Source: JBCCQH01 sp039024435 (GTDB taxonomy: Bacteria > Bacteroidota > Bacteroidia > J057 > JADKCL01). Taken from it: 53,439 bases of DNA. The position numbers and the translations under genes are program-made. Positions within the stretch are counted from its first letter, which is position 1. Each line of letters opens with the position of its first letter. The DNA lies in the NCBI GenBank assembly GCA_039024435.1, contig JBCCQH010000047.1, positions 1 through 53,439 on the forward strand, written 5' to 3'. Positions 7,138 to 15,019 of the stretch are shown here, one piece after another. The notes below the pieces were generated by a model. The model made no database searches. It worked only from the letters and a program-made list of their open reading frames with translations, and was not told the origin of the DNA.

Positions 7138-7836
7138 CTAGTTTGTGGAGGCAGCGTAGGCAGCTACCGCAGTTTCCAGGAGGCTCCGGGCGACCCGTTC
7201 ATCTCCGTAGCCCTGGCTCACCATTTCGCCGGGGCCTTTGTAGTGGGTAAACCAGGTCGCGACGATTTCTGCGACTCCGGGAAATTCAGTTTGGAGCTGG
7301 GCCCAGGTTTGGAGTTGGGCAAACGGGCCGGAAGTGCCGACCGCGATCAGTTTGTCGTCCTGCTCGCCGCCATCGAGGAGTCGAAGCACCCCAATGATCC
7401 GCACCGGGATGACCGCCCCGCGGGGTTGGGCGTCGCCGAGCAGCAGTGCATCGAGAGGGTCGCCGTCGCCTCCGGCGCTTTTGGGCAGGAGGGTTTGGGG
7501 GACCATACCGTAGTTGCCGGGGTAGCCGAGGTACTGGACGATCCGTGGCTTCCCGTTTCTCCTTTCCCAAGCCAGATCGCCGGTGGCTTTGTCCACTTCC
7601 CATTTGGCTTGGGTACCAGCCGGGATTTCCACCACAAAGTGGACCCGGCCGGAATCGACCCGTGCGGGATAGCCGCTGATCAGGTGCTTTTTTGCGTGGA
7701 TCCGGTAAGGTTCGGCGCGAGCAGTGAGGGTGTCTTGGGGGGCAGGGGGGCTGGTCGTTGGCGGGGGCGCTTCGGAGGCGCACGCCCCGATCAGGAGGGC
7801 CAGGAGCAACAGGTTCAGCAGCAGTTTGGGAGCCAT
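7138..7836 (-). CDS. Lipoprotein inorganic pyrophosphatase (family I)
   Basis: A 232-residue protein that hydrolyses pyrophosphate to phosphate. The signature family I segments are present: VVEIPAGTQAKWE (68-80), YPGNYGMVPQT (105-115), the metal-binding DGDPLD (Asp124, 126, 129) and DGGEQDDK (Asp155, Asp160, Lys162). Unusually it begins with a lipoprotein signal peptide whose lipobox is LIGAC (Cys19), then a Pro/Thr-rich linker, so the enzyme should sit in the envelope rather than the cytosol. Most family I enzymes are cytosolic and ~175 residues long; the extra length here is the export signal and linker. It is divergent from the sulfatase gene. Confidence 0.9.
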   Translation of the reverse strand: MAPKLLLNLLLLALLIGACASEAPPPTTSPPAPQDTLTARAEPYRIHAKKHLISGYPARVDSGRVHFVVEIPAGTQAKWEVDKATGDLAWERRNGKPRIVQYLGYPGNYGMVPQTLLPKSAGGDGDPLDALLLGDAQPRGAVIPVRIIGVLRLLDGGEQDDKLIAVGTSGPFAQLQTWAQLQTEFPGVAEIVATWFTHYKGPGEMVSQGYGDERVARSLLETAVAAYAASTN

Positions 7837-8034
7837 GCCGTGAATTAAGCATTTCCCCAGGGATGGGCAAATTGATAGCGGGCTTCCCGCGAAAATTTTC
7901 TGTCTGGGGGAAGGAAGATGTCCCCAAAGATGTTCAACCCTTCAGTGCAACCACTGGACGAAATTCAATCGCCTCCTATAATTTTTACGGCTATCTTCCC
8001 GAGGATGATTTTTCTTCCCTCATCTGTAAATCTG

Positions 8035-9654
8035 ATGCTTATGCTTTTCCGTGCGATGTTACTATTGGGGCTGCTGCTCGGCAGTGCTGACTCCAGTTTC
8101 TCCCAGACGAATCCCGCTCAACCCAACGTCCTGCTTATCATCGCCGATGACCTCGGGATCGACGCCACCAATGGCTACCAGTCCAATGCCCTGATGCCGG
8201 TCACGCCCCACCTGGACAGTCTGCGGACGGCGGGCCTGACCTTCACCAACGCTTGGTCCACCCCGGTTTGCACCTCGACTCGGGGAAGCATTATGAGTGG
8301 CAAGTACGGGGTGAAAACCGGAGTCCTCGGTGCTCCGGGCAACCTCAATCTGAGTGACAGTTCGGTTTTCACTCGGCTCCGCACCGCCACCAACAGCGCC
8401 TACGCGGGGGCTGTGATCGGGAAGTGGCACATTTCGATGCCTTTGGACCCGAGCCACCCCCAGCAGCACGGGGTGGACCATTACGATGGCCTCATGGAAG
8501 CGGGGGTTGCCGATTACTACAATTGGACCCGCTACGAGAATGGGGTGCAGGCCCAGGAGACGACGTATGCGACCAGCTACCTCACCGACGCCGCCATTAC
8601 TTGGGTCAATGGGCAAAACTCGCCCTGGTTCCTCTGGTTGGCGGAAATGGCTCCGCATACCCCATTCCATGAGCCGCCGACGAACCTGTACACTTCGACA
8701 CCGGTGGGGACCAACCGGCGGAAATTCATCGCGATGATCGAGGCGATGGACGCAGAGATCGGGCGGTTGCTGGACAATATTCCCGCGGCGGTGCGCAACA
8801 ACACCCTGGTCATCTTTGTCGGGGACAATGGCACCGCCGGGCAGGTGGTTCAATATTATCCCAGTACCCGAGCGAAAGGCACTCTCTATCAAGGCGGAAT
8901 CCACGTCCCGTTCTTTGTAAGTGGTCCCATGGTGACCCGGGTCAATCAGGTGGAAGACGGCCTCGTGTACGTGAGCGACATTTGCGCTACGATTTTGGAA
9001 GCGACCGGCAACAGTCTGCCCGGGGGCATCGACAACAGCCTCAGCTTTTATTCTCTGTTGTCGAATGCCAACGTGCCTACCCGGCCCTACAACTATTCGG
9101 AACTGACTTCCAGTGATGTAACGGGCTGGACGATCCGCAATGCGCAGTACAAGCTGCTCGATCTGGACAGCACAGGACAGGAATTTTACGATTTGGTCAA
9201 TGATCCCCTGGAAACGACGAATCTGATCGGCTCGCTGACGGTGGCTTTGGATTCGATCAAGAATGATCTGGAAACGGAGGCCCTGACGATTCGGGCGAGT
9301 TGGTCGTGTCGGGACTTGATTCAGAATGGGGACGAGACGGGGATCGATTGTGGGGGGTCAAATTGCGCGCCTTGTGCGCCCACGGCAACCGGTCCCGGTC
9401 TTGGGGGTCCGGGGGCGGAAGTCACGGTGTATCCCAATCCGAATACGGGGCGATTCTCCGTGCGGGCGGTGTCCACGGGAATTCTGTCGGTGGAAGTGTT
9501 CGATGGACAAGGACGCCAGCTCACCTCGGTTCCCGGAGAAGGCCGCGGCGAAATTATGCTGGATCTGACCGGTCGAGCTACGGGTCGGTTGTTTGTGCGC
9601 ACGATCACGGCGAATCGTACGGTGGTGAAGCGATGTCTGATTTCCGATTTCTGA
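8035..9654 (+). CDS. Secreted sulfatase with T9SS C-terminal sorting domain
   Basis: A type I sulfatase (alkaline-phosphatase superfamily). It shows the N-terminal metal-binding pair in VLLIIADDLG, the formylglycine site CTSTRGSIMSGKYG (C-x-S-x-R with Cys at about residue 79 from this start), GKWH, and a second metal-binding segment VGDNGT. After the catalytic domain comes a Cys-rich NGDETGIDCGGSNCAPC module and then a type A sorting domain (VTVYPNPNTGRFSVRAV to the end) that directs export by the T9SS. I place the start at 8035 because it precedes a typical signal peptide (LFRAMLLLGLLLGSADSSFSQ region); in-frame codons back to 7918 are possible. It probably removes sulfate esters from polysaccharide. 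It needs a formylglycine-generating enzyme that is not in the window. Confidence 0.88.
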   Translation: MLMLFRAMLLLGLLLGSADSSFSQTNPAQPNVLLIIADDLGIDATNGYQSNALMPVTPHLDSLRTAGLTFTNAWSTPVCTSTRGSIMSGKYGVKTGVLGAPGNLNLSDSSVFTRLRTATNSAYAGAVIGKWHISMPLDPSHPQQHGVDHYDGLMEAGVADYYNWTRYENGVQAQETTYATSYLTDAAITWVNGQNSPWFLWLAEMAPHTPFHEPPTNLYTSTPVGTNRRKFIAMIEAMDAEIGRLLDNIPAAVRNNTLVIFVGDNGTAGQVVQYYPSTRAKGTLYQGGIHVPFFVSGPMVTRVNQVEDGLVYVSDICATILEATGNSLPGGIDNSLSFYSLLSNANVPTRPYNYSELTSSDVTGWTIRNAQYKLLDLDSTGQEFYDLVNDPLETTNLIGSLTVALDSIKNDLETEALTIRASWSCRDLIQNGDETGIDCGGSNCAPCAPTATGPGLGGPGAEVTVYPNPNTGRFSVRAVSTGILSVEVFDGQGRQLTSVPGEGRGEIMLDLTGRATGRLFVRTITANRTVVKRCLISDF

Positions 9655-10123
9655 TTGGGCGGTCGAGCCGTCGAGCATCAAAAATCAAAAAAGTTGGCCC
9701 CGGACGGATCCGAACCCAACTTTCGGGAGGCATTGCTGCCTCTAACTCTTCGTGGGGAGTCTGCGCACGGGGCGCATTCCCACCGTTCGAAAAGTATCGC
9801 CAAAGCATATTAACAAAGAACGAAATGTAAATCTGTTTCGATTATTTCTTGTTTCCTTTACAAGTATACGCCGGTTGCGGACTCGCTTTCTGCGCTTTTG
9901 GGACATCGTGATGCAAGTTTGGGACAATGGAGAATTTCCAATCGCGCAATTTCTGATTGGCGCGCTTCGAGCGCGGCAACAGTGATGAATAATTTCGAAT
10001 TGAAAATTCTTTACCCCCCCCGGCTTTAGGTAGTGGGCCTCACTAAAATTGGGTATTCTTTGCTTTGGGCGAAGAAAATTTGCCTTTTTCCTTAACCTTT
10101 CCCACTTTGGGGCGTACATTGAC
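9655..10123. other. Intergenic stretch between the sulfatase and tetR
   Basis: About 470 bases without a supportable gene. It holds several inverted repeats, including gaggca/tgcctc (near 9728-9743) and a GC-rich cruciform around 9753-9785. The segment 'gacggatccgaacccaac' recalls a tRNA T-arm, but the stems do not pair. The last 130 bases are AT-rich and should hold the tetR promoter. Confidence 0.4.
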
Positions 10124-10133
10124 TGACCGGTCA
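10124..10133. promoter_or_regulatory. Palindromic TetR-type operator upstream of tetR
   Basis: TGACCGGTCA is a perfect 10 bp palindrome whose last base lies 20 bp before the tetR start codon, within the wider context ttgactgaccggtcaac. TetR-family proteins commonly bind such sites and repress their own operon. Assignment to this regulator is inferred from position. Confidence 0.6.
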
Positions 10134-10152
10134 ACCAAAAAACACACGATCA

Positions 10153-10731
10153 ATGAGCCCCCGAACCCAAGCCCAAAATGAAGTCATCCGCGAGCACAGC
10201 CGCCAGAAAATTCTTGATGCTGCCTTGCGGCTTTTTGCTGTAAAGGGGTTTGACGGAACCAGCGTGAGTGGAATCGCACGGGAAGCCGGCGTGGCCAAAG
10301 GCCTCATCTACAACTATTTCAAAAGCAAAGAGGACATTGTCCATCAGATTGTGATGTCCGGCATCTCCGAAAGCGACCACGTCTTCGCTGAATTGATGGC
10401 CCAGGAAACGGCTCAGGACAAGATGCGCTTCTTGTTTGAATTCGTGCGGACATACCTAAAAGAACGGTATGAGTACAACAAGCTGCTTCACATGCTGGCG
10501 TTTCGCCTGGAAGAATTTCCCGGTCTGATTGATATCGTCGTGGCCAAACAGACAAGCATGATGCCACTGTTTGTGGGGATTTTGGCCGATACCGGCGTGG
10601 AAAATGCCGAGCGCGAGGCGAAGTTGTTGTCGGCCACAATGGACGGTATTGGTAACCAGTACATGTCCCTCAAAGAAAAGTTTCCCCTCGACGAAATGAT
10701 TGATCTCCTGATTGAAAAATATTGTCACTGA
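10153..10731 (+). CDS. TetR family transcriptional regulator
   Basis: A 192-residue regulator. The N-terminal HTH at about 36-56 (TSVSGIAREAGVAKGLIYNYF) and the preceding ILDAALRLFAVKGFDG helix are standard TetR. The C-terminal ligand-binding domain is all-helical and not informative about the ligand. It is the first gene of a tight unit: the next gene starts 1 bp after the stop. With a palindromic operator just upstream it most likely autoregulates and controls the LolA-like/ABC/outer-membrane genes that follow, responding to some substrate of that system. Confidence 0.92.
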   Translation: MSPRTQAQNEVIREHSRQKILDAALRLFAVKGFDGTSVSGIAREAGVAKGLIYNYFKSKEDIVHQIVMSGISESDHVFAELMAQETAQDKMRFLFEFVRTYLKERYEYNKLLHMLAFRLEEFPGLIDIVVAKQTSMMPLFVGILADTGVENAEREAKLLSATMDGIGNQYMSLKEKFPLDEMIDLLIEKYCH

Positions 10732-10732
10732 T

Positions 10733-11488
10733 ATGCAAACAAAAATATATACCCTCATTCTACTGCTCATCGGGCTGAATGTTGCCCCCCTGGTGGCCCA
10801 GGATCCGGTAGAAATACTCCGAAAATCCGAAGAAGTACGCCGGGGCACCGAGAGTGCCCAAGCGGAAATGACGATGACCATCGTGCGGCCTTCCTGGAAG
10901 CGCAGCATGTCCCTCAAAACCTGGAGCAAAGGCGAAGAAAACGCCCTCATCCTGGTCACGGCCCCCGCGCGCGACAAGGGAATGTCCACCCTCAAAATCG
11001 AACGCGACGTGTGGAACTACATGCCCTCCATCGGGCGGACGGTCAAGCTTTCCCGCTCCATGATGTCCCAATCCTGGATGGGTTCCGACTTCACGAACAA
11101 CGACCTGGTACAGGAAGTCTCGGTCATCTACGACTACGACCACAAGATTCTTGGCGAAAAGGAAATCGAAGGCCGCAAGTGCTGGATCATGGAACTGGTC
11201 CCTCACGCGGATGTCGCGGTGGTGTGGGGCAAGGTGGTGATCCACATTGACCAGGAAGACTACCTGCAGATGCGCAGTGAATTCTACGACGAAGACGGCT
11301 ACCTCGTGAACGTGATGCAAGCTTCGGACATCAAACAGATGGGGGGCCACACCGTAGCCACGCGCCTGGAAATGATTCCCGTGGAGGAAGATGGGCACAA
11401 GACGGTCATGGAGTACCAGTCATTGAAGTTTGATGCGGACATCGATCCGACATTCTTCTCCGTCCAAAATATGAAACGCGTCCGTTAA
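10733..11488 (+). CDS. Outer membrane lipoprotein-sorting (LolA-like) periplasmic protein
   Basis: A 251-residue exported protein of the LolA-like group (COG2834 type). A signal peptide ends near LVAQ (residue 23), followed by a single beta-rich domain with the typical segments MTMTIVRPSWKRSMSLKTWSKG and a Tyr/Trp-rich middle (VWNYMPSIGRTVKLSRSMMSQSWMGSDFTNNDL). Proteins of this fold form a half-open barrel that carries lipids or lipoprotein acyl chains across the periplasm. I start at the ATG at 10733, next to the tetR stop, rather than at an in-frame TTG at 10712. It is 11 bp ahead of a LolE/FtsX-type permease, so it is likely the periplasmic carrier of the transporter. Confidence 0.82.
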   Translation: MQTKIYTLILLLIGLNVAPLVAQDPVEILRKSEEVRRGTESAQAEMTMTIVRPSWKRSMSLKTWSKGEENALILVTAPARDKGMSTLKIERDVWNYMPSIGRTVKLSRSMMSQSWMGSDFTNNDLVQEVSVIYDYDHKILGEKEIEGRKCWIMELVPHADVAVVWGKVVIHIDQEDYLQMRSEFYDEDGYLVNVMQASDIKQMGGHTVATRLEMIPVEEDGHKTVMEYQSLKFDADIDPTFFSVQNMKRVR

Positions 11489-11499
11489 CCACCACCGCT

Positions 11500-12714
11500 A
11501 TGCTTTTAAAACTCGCTTGGCGCAATTTGTGGCGCAACAAACGCCGGACGCTGATCACCGCGGCTTCCGTATTCTTCGCCGTCCTCCTGGCCAATTTCAT
11601 GGTCTCCATCCAAAACGGGATGTACGATAAGATGATCGACGATGTGGTAGGTCTGCAAATGGGCTACGCGCAGGTCCATCAGGCGGGCTATTGGGAAGAG
11701 CCCATCATCGACAACAGTTTGCAGTCTACTCCGGAACTCCAGGAACAGTTGCGCTCCGATCCCCAAGTAAAGGACATCGTACCGCGCCTGGAGACGTTTG
11801 CTTTGGCGACCTCCGGTGAGTTGTCACGTGGCTGTCTGGTCATCGGGATCGATCCCGAAAAAGAAAATGCCCTCTCCCAACTCGCCCAACGCATCGCAGA
11901 AGGCCGCTATCTGAAATCAGGCTCGGCTCCCGGCGCTTTGGTGGCCCAAGGCCTCGCCGAAAAGTTAAACCTGGGCCTGGGCGATACGATTGTGATGATC
12001 GGGCAGGGTTACCACGCGGCCCCGGCGGCGGGTAAGTTTGCCATCACTGGAATTTTGCGCTTCGGCAATCCGGAAATGAGCAACGGGGTGGTGTATCTGG
12101 CGCTGCCGGACGCGCAGTTCATGTATGCAGCGGAAGAGCGGATCACCTCCTACGTATTGGAGTTGGAGCAGCCCCGGGAAGCGGCCCAGGTAGTCCATGG
12201 GATCGAGGAGCGGTTACCGGGCGATTATGAAGTCATGGATTGGCAGACGATGTCGCCCGAACTCATGCAGATGATGGAAGGAGACAAGGGGGGCAATGCC
12301 ATCATCGTGGGTGTTCTCTACATGGTCGTGGGCTTTGGCATCTTCGGAACGGTTCTGATGATGACGGCGGAGCGACGGCACGAATTTGGGGTTACGGTGG
12401 CCATTGGGATGAAGCGCCGGATGCTGGCCTTCGTGGTCTTTTTGGAGACGGTGTTTGTTTCCCTGCTTGGGGTCATCATCGGTACCGCAACGGCATTTCC
12501 CATCGTCGTCTACTTCAACCGCAATCCCATCCGCCTCGACTCTCTGGCCGAAGCCTACGCCGAATTCGGATTGGAACCGGTGTTGCCGACCACGATTGAT
12601 CCGGCGATCTTCCTTCAGCAAGCAACCACCGTATTGGTCATTGCGACGCTGATCTCCATTTACCCCTTCCAGCGCATCCTCCGCCTGAACCCGGTCCGGT
12701 CGATGCGGGCATAA
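11500..12714 (+). CDS. ABC transporter permease, FtsX/LolE (MacB) type
   Basis: A 404-residue permease with one N-terminal membrane helix (about 17-38), a large periplasmic domain, and three C-terminal helices in the FtsX domain (about 270-395, including FGIFGTVLMMTAERRHEFGV and the closing RILRLNPVRSMRA). This is the type VII ABC topology of LolC/LolE and MacB, which drive periplasmic extraction rather than classical transmembrane import. It pairs with the permease at 13031 and the ATPase at 14339. A 316 bp gap holding a dispersed repeat copy separates it from the second permease, although all genes face the same way. Confidence 0.88.
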   Translation: MLLKLAWRNLWRNKRRTLITAASVFFAVLLANFMVSIQNGMYDKMIDDVVGLQMGYAQVHQAGYWEEPIIDNSLQSTPELQEQLRSDPQVKDIVPRLETFALATSGELSRGCLVIGIDPEKENALSQLAQRIAEGRYLKSGSAPGALVAQGLAEKLNLGLGDTIVMIGQGYHAAPAAGKFAITGILRFGNPEMSNGVVYLALPDAQFMYAAEERITSYVLELEQPREAAQVVHGIEERLPGDYEVMDWQTMSPELMQMMEGDKGGNAIIVGVLYMVVGFGIFGTVLMMTAERRHEFGVTVAIGMKRRMLAFVVFLETVFVSLLGVIIGTATAFPIVVYFNRNPIRLDSLAEAYAEFGLEPVLPTTIDPAIFLQQATTVLVIATLISIYPFQRILRLNPVRSMRA

Positions 12715-12728
12715 CAATTTTCCATTTA

Positions 12729-12889
12729 GCGGCGGTTTAAATTATATTCTGCGATTTTGCTGTGGCATCTTTTTCCGTCCCTCTTCCGCTATTTTCTCGC
12801 CCCTGGCTCGGGCTATGGACTCCAAAATGAGCTTCGATGGACAAAAAAATCTGCGCTCGCAAATTTCACCAACCAATCTAGATCGCCTC
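12729..12889 (+). repeat. Dispersed TIR-type repeat, copy B (inside the exporter gene set)
   Basis: A full-length copy of the ~150-160 bp family. It starts with gcggtttaaa, carries 'gattttgctgtggcatct', a weakened form of the family hairpin (ccctggc-tcgg-gctatgg, with mismatches), and ends 'caaatttcaccaaccaat' followed by a degenerate inner-facing end (gatcgcct). It sits between two permease genes that otherwise look co-transcribed. The sequence has drifted more than the copies at 32122 and 53291. Confidence 0.85.
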
Positions 12890-12951
12890 ATAGAGTTTCC
12901 CGGGGAAAAATTTCCGATTGTGCTTTGCCGCAACCTTGGAAGTCTTCCAGC

Positions 12952-13024
12952 CCCTTGAAAATTCTCAATTGAAAATTAACGGCCATCTGAGTGGCCCCCT
13001 TGAAAATTCTCAAATTGAAAATTC
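12952..13024. repeat. Short direct repeat before the second permease gene
   Basis: A ~27 bp unit beginning ccccttgaaaattctcaa and ending ttgaaaatt occurs at 12952-12977 and again at 12996-13024, differing by one extra base. The second unit ends a few bases before the start codon at 13031. Each unit can also pair partly with itself (aattttcaatt-type sequence). Similar AT-rich motifs recur before tetR and near 50700-50790. Confidence 0.6.
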
Positions 13025-13030
13025 AAAATA

Positions 13031-14293
13031 ATGCAACTGATTCGAATCGCTTGGCGCAATATATGGCGGAGCCGTGTCCGCAGCCTGGTGGTGATCCTGG
13101 CCGTAGCCCTGGGACTGTGGGCCGGAGTGTTCATGCTCGCCTTTTCCTGGGGCATCAACAGCCAGCGCATGCAAAACATCATCGAGACCAAAATCTCCCA
13201 CGTCCAAGTCCATGCCCCGGAATTCCGGGACGAAAAAGAGGTCGGCAAGTTCATTTCCGAGACCCAATCGCAGCAGTTGCTCGGTGACTTGTCGGCGGAC
13301 GAGCGGGTAAAAGCGGTGGCCAGTCGCTTGGTACTGACCGGGATGGCCCAAAGCCCCCGTGCGGGCCTGGGGGTGCAGATCAACGCTATCGCCCCGGAAG
13401 CAGAGGCGGCCTTGACCCAACTGCCCGAACGGCTGATTGCCGGAAAGTATTTGGAAAAAGACGGACGTGCCATGCGCATCCTGATCGGAGCCAAACTGAT
13501 GGAAAAACTCGGTCTGACCAAGGAAGAAGGCGACTCGACCATTTACGGCATCCGCAAGTCGGTCGTCCTCAAATTTCAGGACACCCAAGGCCAGACCCAA
13601 GGGGTCAAATTCAAGGTTCAGGGCGTCTTCAAGTCCCAGGATTCCCGTTTTGATGCGAGCAATGTCTACGTTCGGATGGATGACCTCGCGCAATACGCAG
13701 GTGTAGGCGAAGGCCGGCATCAGATCGCGCTGCTGTTCAATGATCCCCAGACCGCCGAGGATTCCACCTATCTGCAAGCTCTGCGGGCCGAGCACGCGGA
13801 CCTTGAAATCGAGAACTGGAAGGAAATCGCTCCCGATCTCAAGTTGGTGGACGAGAGCTTTTCCGTCACGGTGACGATTTTTATGTCGGTCATTTTGCTG
13901 GCGTTGCTGTTTGGGATTGTGAACACGATGATGATGGCAATCCTGGAGCGCACCCGTGAACTCGGGATGCTCATGGCGGTGGGGATGAACCGGGCCCGGG
14001 TCTTCGGGATGATTATGCTAGAGACCTTTTTCCTGACGATGGTGGGCGCACCGATTGGGCTTTTGGCCGCCTACGGCAGTGTAAGCTACTTCGGCAATGT
14101 CGGCATTGACATCTCAGCCTTTGCCGAAGGCACCGCCCAATTTGGGGTCAGCAGTGTGGTCTACACCTCCTTGGAATCGGGCTACTACCTGCAGATCACC
14201 CTCATGGTGGCGGTGACCGCGCTCATCGCGGCGATATTTCCGGCCCGCCGCGCCCTGCGCCTCAATCCGGCGGAAGCCGTCCGTGCGATTTGA
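13031..14293 (+). CDS. ABC transporter permease, FtsX/LolE (MacB) type
   Basis: A 420-residue homologue of the permease at 11500 with the same layout: N-terminal helix (IWRSRVRSLVVILAVALGLWAGVF), large periplasmic domain (about 45-280), and three C-terminal helices in the FtsX domain, including FGIVNTMMMAILERTRELGMLMAVGM and the closing RRALRLNPAEAVRAI. The pair would form a LolC/LolE-like heterodimer energised by the ATPase 45 bp downstream. The start codon follows a tandem AT-rich direct repeat, so transcript processing or a second promoter may occur here. Confidence 0.88.
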   Translation: MQLIRIAWRNIWRSRVRSLVVILAVALGLWAGVFMLAFSWGINSQRMQNIIETKISHVQVHAPEFRDEKEVGKFISETQSQQLLGDLSADERVKAVASRLVLTGMAQSPRAGLGVQINAIAPEAEAALTQLPERLIAGKYLEKDGRAMRILIGAKLMEKLGLTKEEGDSTIYGIRKSVVLKFQDTQGQTQGVKFKVQGVFKSQDSRFDASNVYVRMDDLAQYAGVGEGRHQIALLFNDPQTAEDSTYLQALRAEHADLEIENWKEIAPDLKLVDESFSVTVTIFMSVILLALLFGIVNTMMMAILERTRELGMLMAVGMNRARVFGMIMLETFFLTMVGAPIGLLAAYGSVSYFGNVGIDISAFAEGTAQFGVSSVVYTSLESGYYLQITLMVAVTALIAAIFPARRALRLNPAEAVRAI

Positions 14294-14338
14294 TCCCTCT
14301 CATTTTCCATTTGACGCTGTATTTACAATTGATATCCC

Positions 14339-15019
14339 ATGAAAGTCATCGAAACAAAAAACCTCAACAAAGTCTACTCGGGCGTAGTGGACGTCCATGC
14401 CGTCAACAATGTGGACCTGGTGATCGAAGCCGGGGAGTTCACCGCGGTGGTCGGGCCTTCCGGCTCGGGGAAAACCACCTTGCTCAATATGGTCGGCGGT
14501 TTGGACCGGGCGACCTCGGGCAAGATTTACGTGGGCGGTGAAGACATCACCCAACTGAGCAACAACCAACTCATCGATTTTCGGCTGCGCAACATCGGAT
14601 TTGTCTTTCAGTCTTACAACCTTATTCCGGTGCTCACGGCCCGGGAAAATGTGGAGTTTGTGATGCTCCTCCAGAAACGGTCCAAGGCAGAACGGGCCGC
14701 CCGGGTCAAGGAATTGATGGCGGCGGTCGGATTGGAAGAGCGCATGAAAAACCGTCCGGGACAGTTGTCCGGAGGGCAGCAGCAGCGGGTGGCGGTCGCG
14801 CGGGCATTGGCTTCAAAACCGCGCTTTGTCCTCGCCGACGAGCCGACCGCGAACCTGGATTCGGTGTCCACGGCGACGCTGCTTGATATCATGGCCGAGC
14901 TGAATCAGAAGGAGAATACCACCTTCCTGTTTTCGACCCACGACCAGCGGGTGATTGATCGGGCGCGGCGGGTCATTACCCTGGAAGACGGAAAGATTGT
15001 GAGCGATGAACGGCGCTGA
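14339..15019 (+). CDS. ABC transporter ATP-binding protein, LolD/MacB type
   Basis: A 226-residue ATPase with Walker A GPSGSGKT (39-46), Q-loop Gln91, signature LSGGQ (143-147), Walker B VLADEP (164-169) and the switch His in STHD. Its sequence and length match LolD/MacB-type subunits that couple to FtsX-fold permeases. It follows the second permease by 45 bp, and its 3' end overlaps the start of the outer-membrane barrel gene by 14 bp, which argues for one translationally coupled unit. The substrate cannot be deduced from the ATPase. Confidence 0.93.
   Translation: MKVIETKNLNKVYSGVVDVHAVNNVDLVIEAGEFTAVVGPSGSGKTTLLNMVGGLDRATSGKIYVGGEDITQLSNNQLIDFRLRNIGFVFQSYNLIPVLTARENVEFVMLLQKRSKAERAARVKELMAAVGLEERMKNRPGQLSGGQQQRVAVARALASKPRFVLADEPTANLDSVSTATLLDIMAELNQKENTTFLFSTHDQRVIDRARRVITLEDGKIVSDERR

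Noticed and set aside
9690..9790. Possible tRNA (minus strand) suggested by a T-loop-like ttcggat and a hairpin.
   Set aside because: The T-stem and acceptor stem do not pair and no anticodon arm or D-arm fits. A similar cggatccgaac at 34778 also fails.
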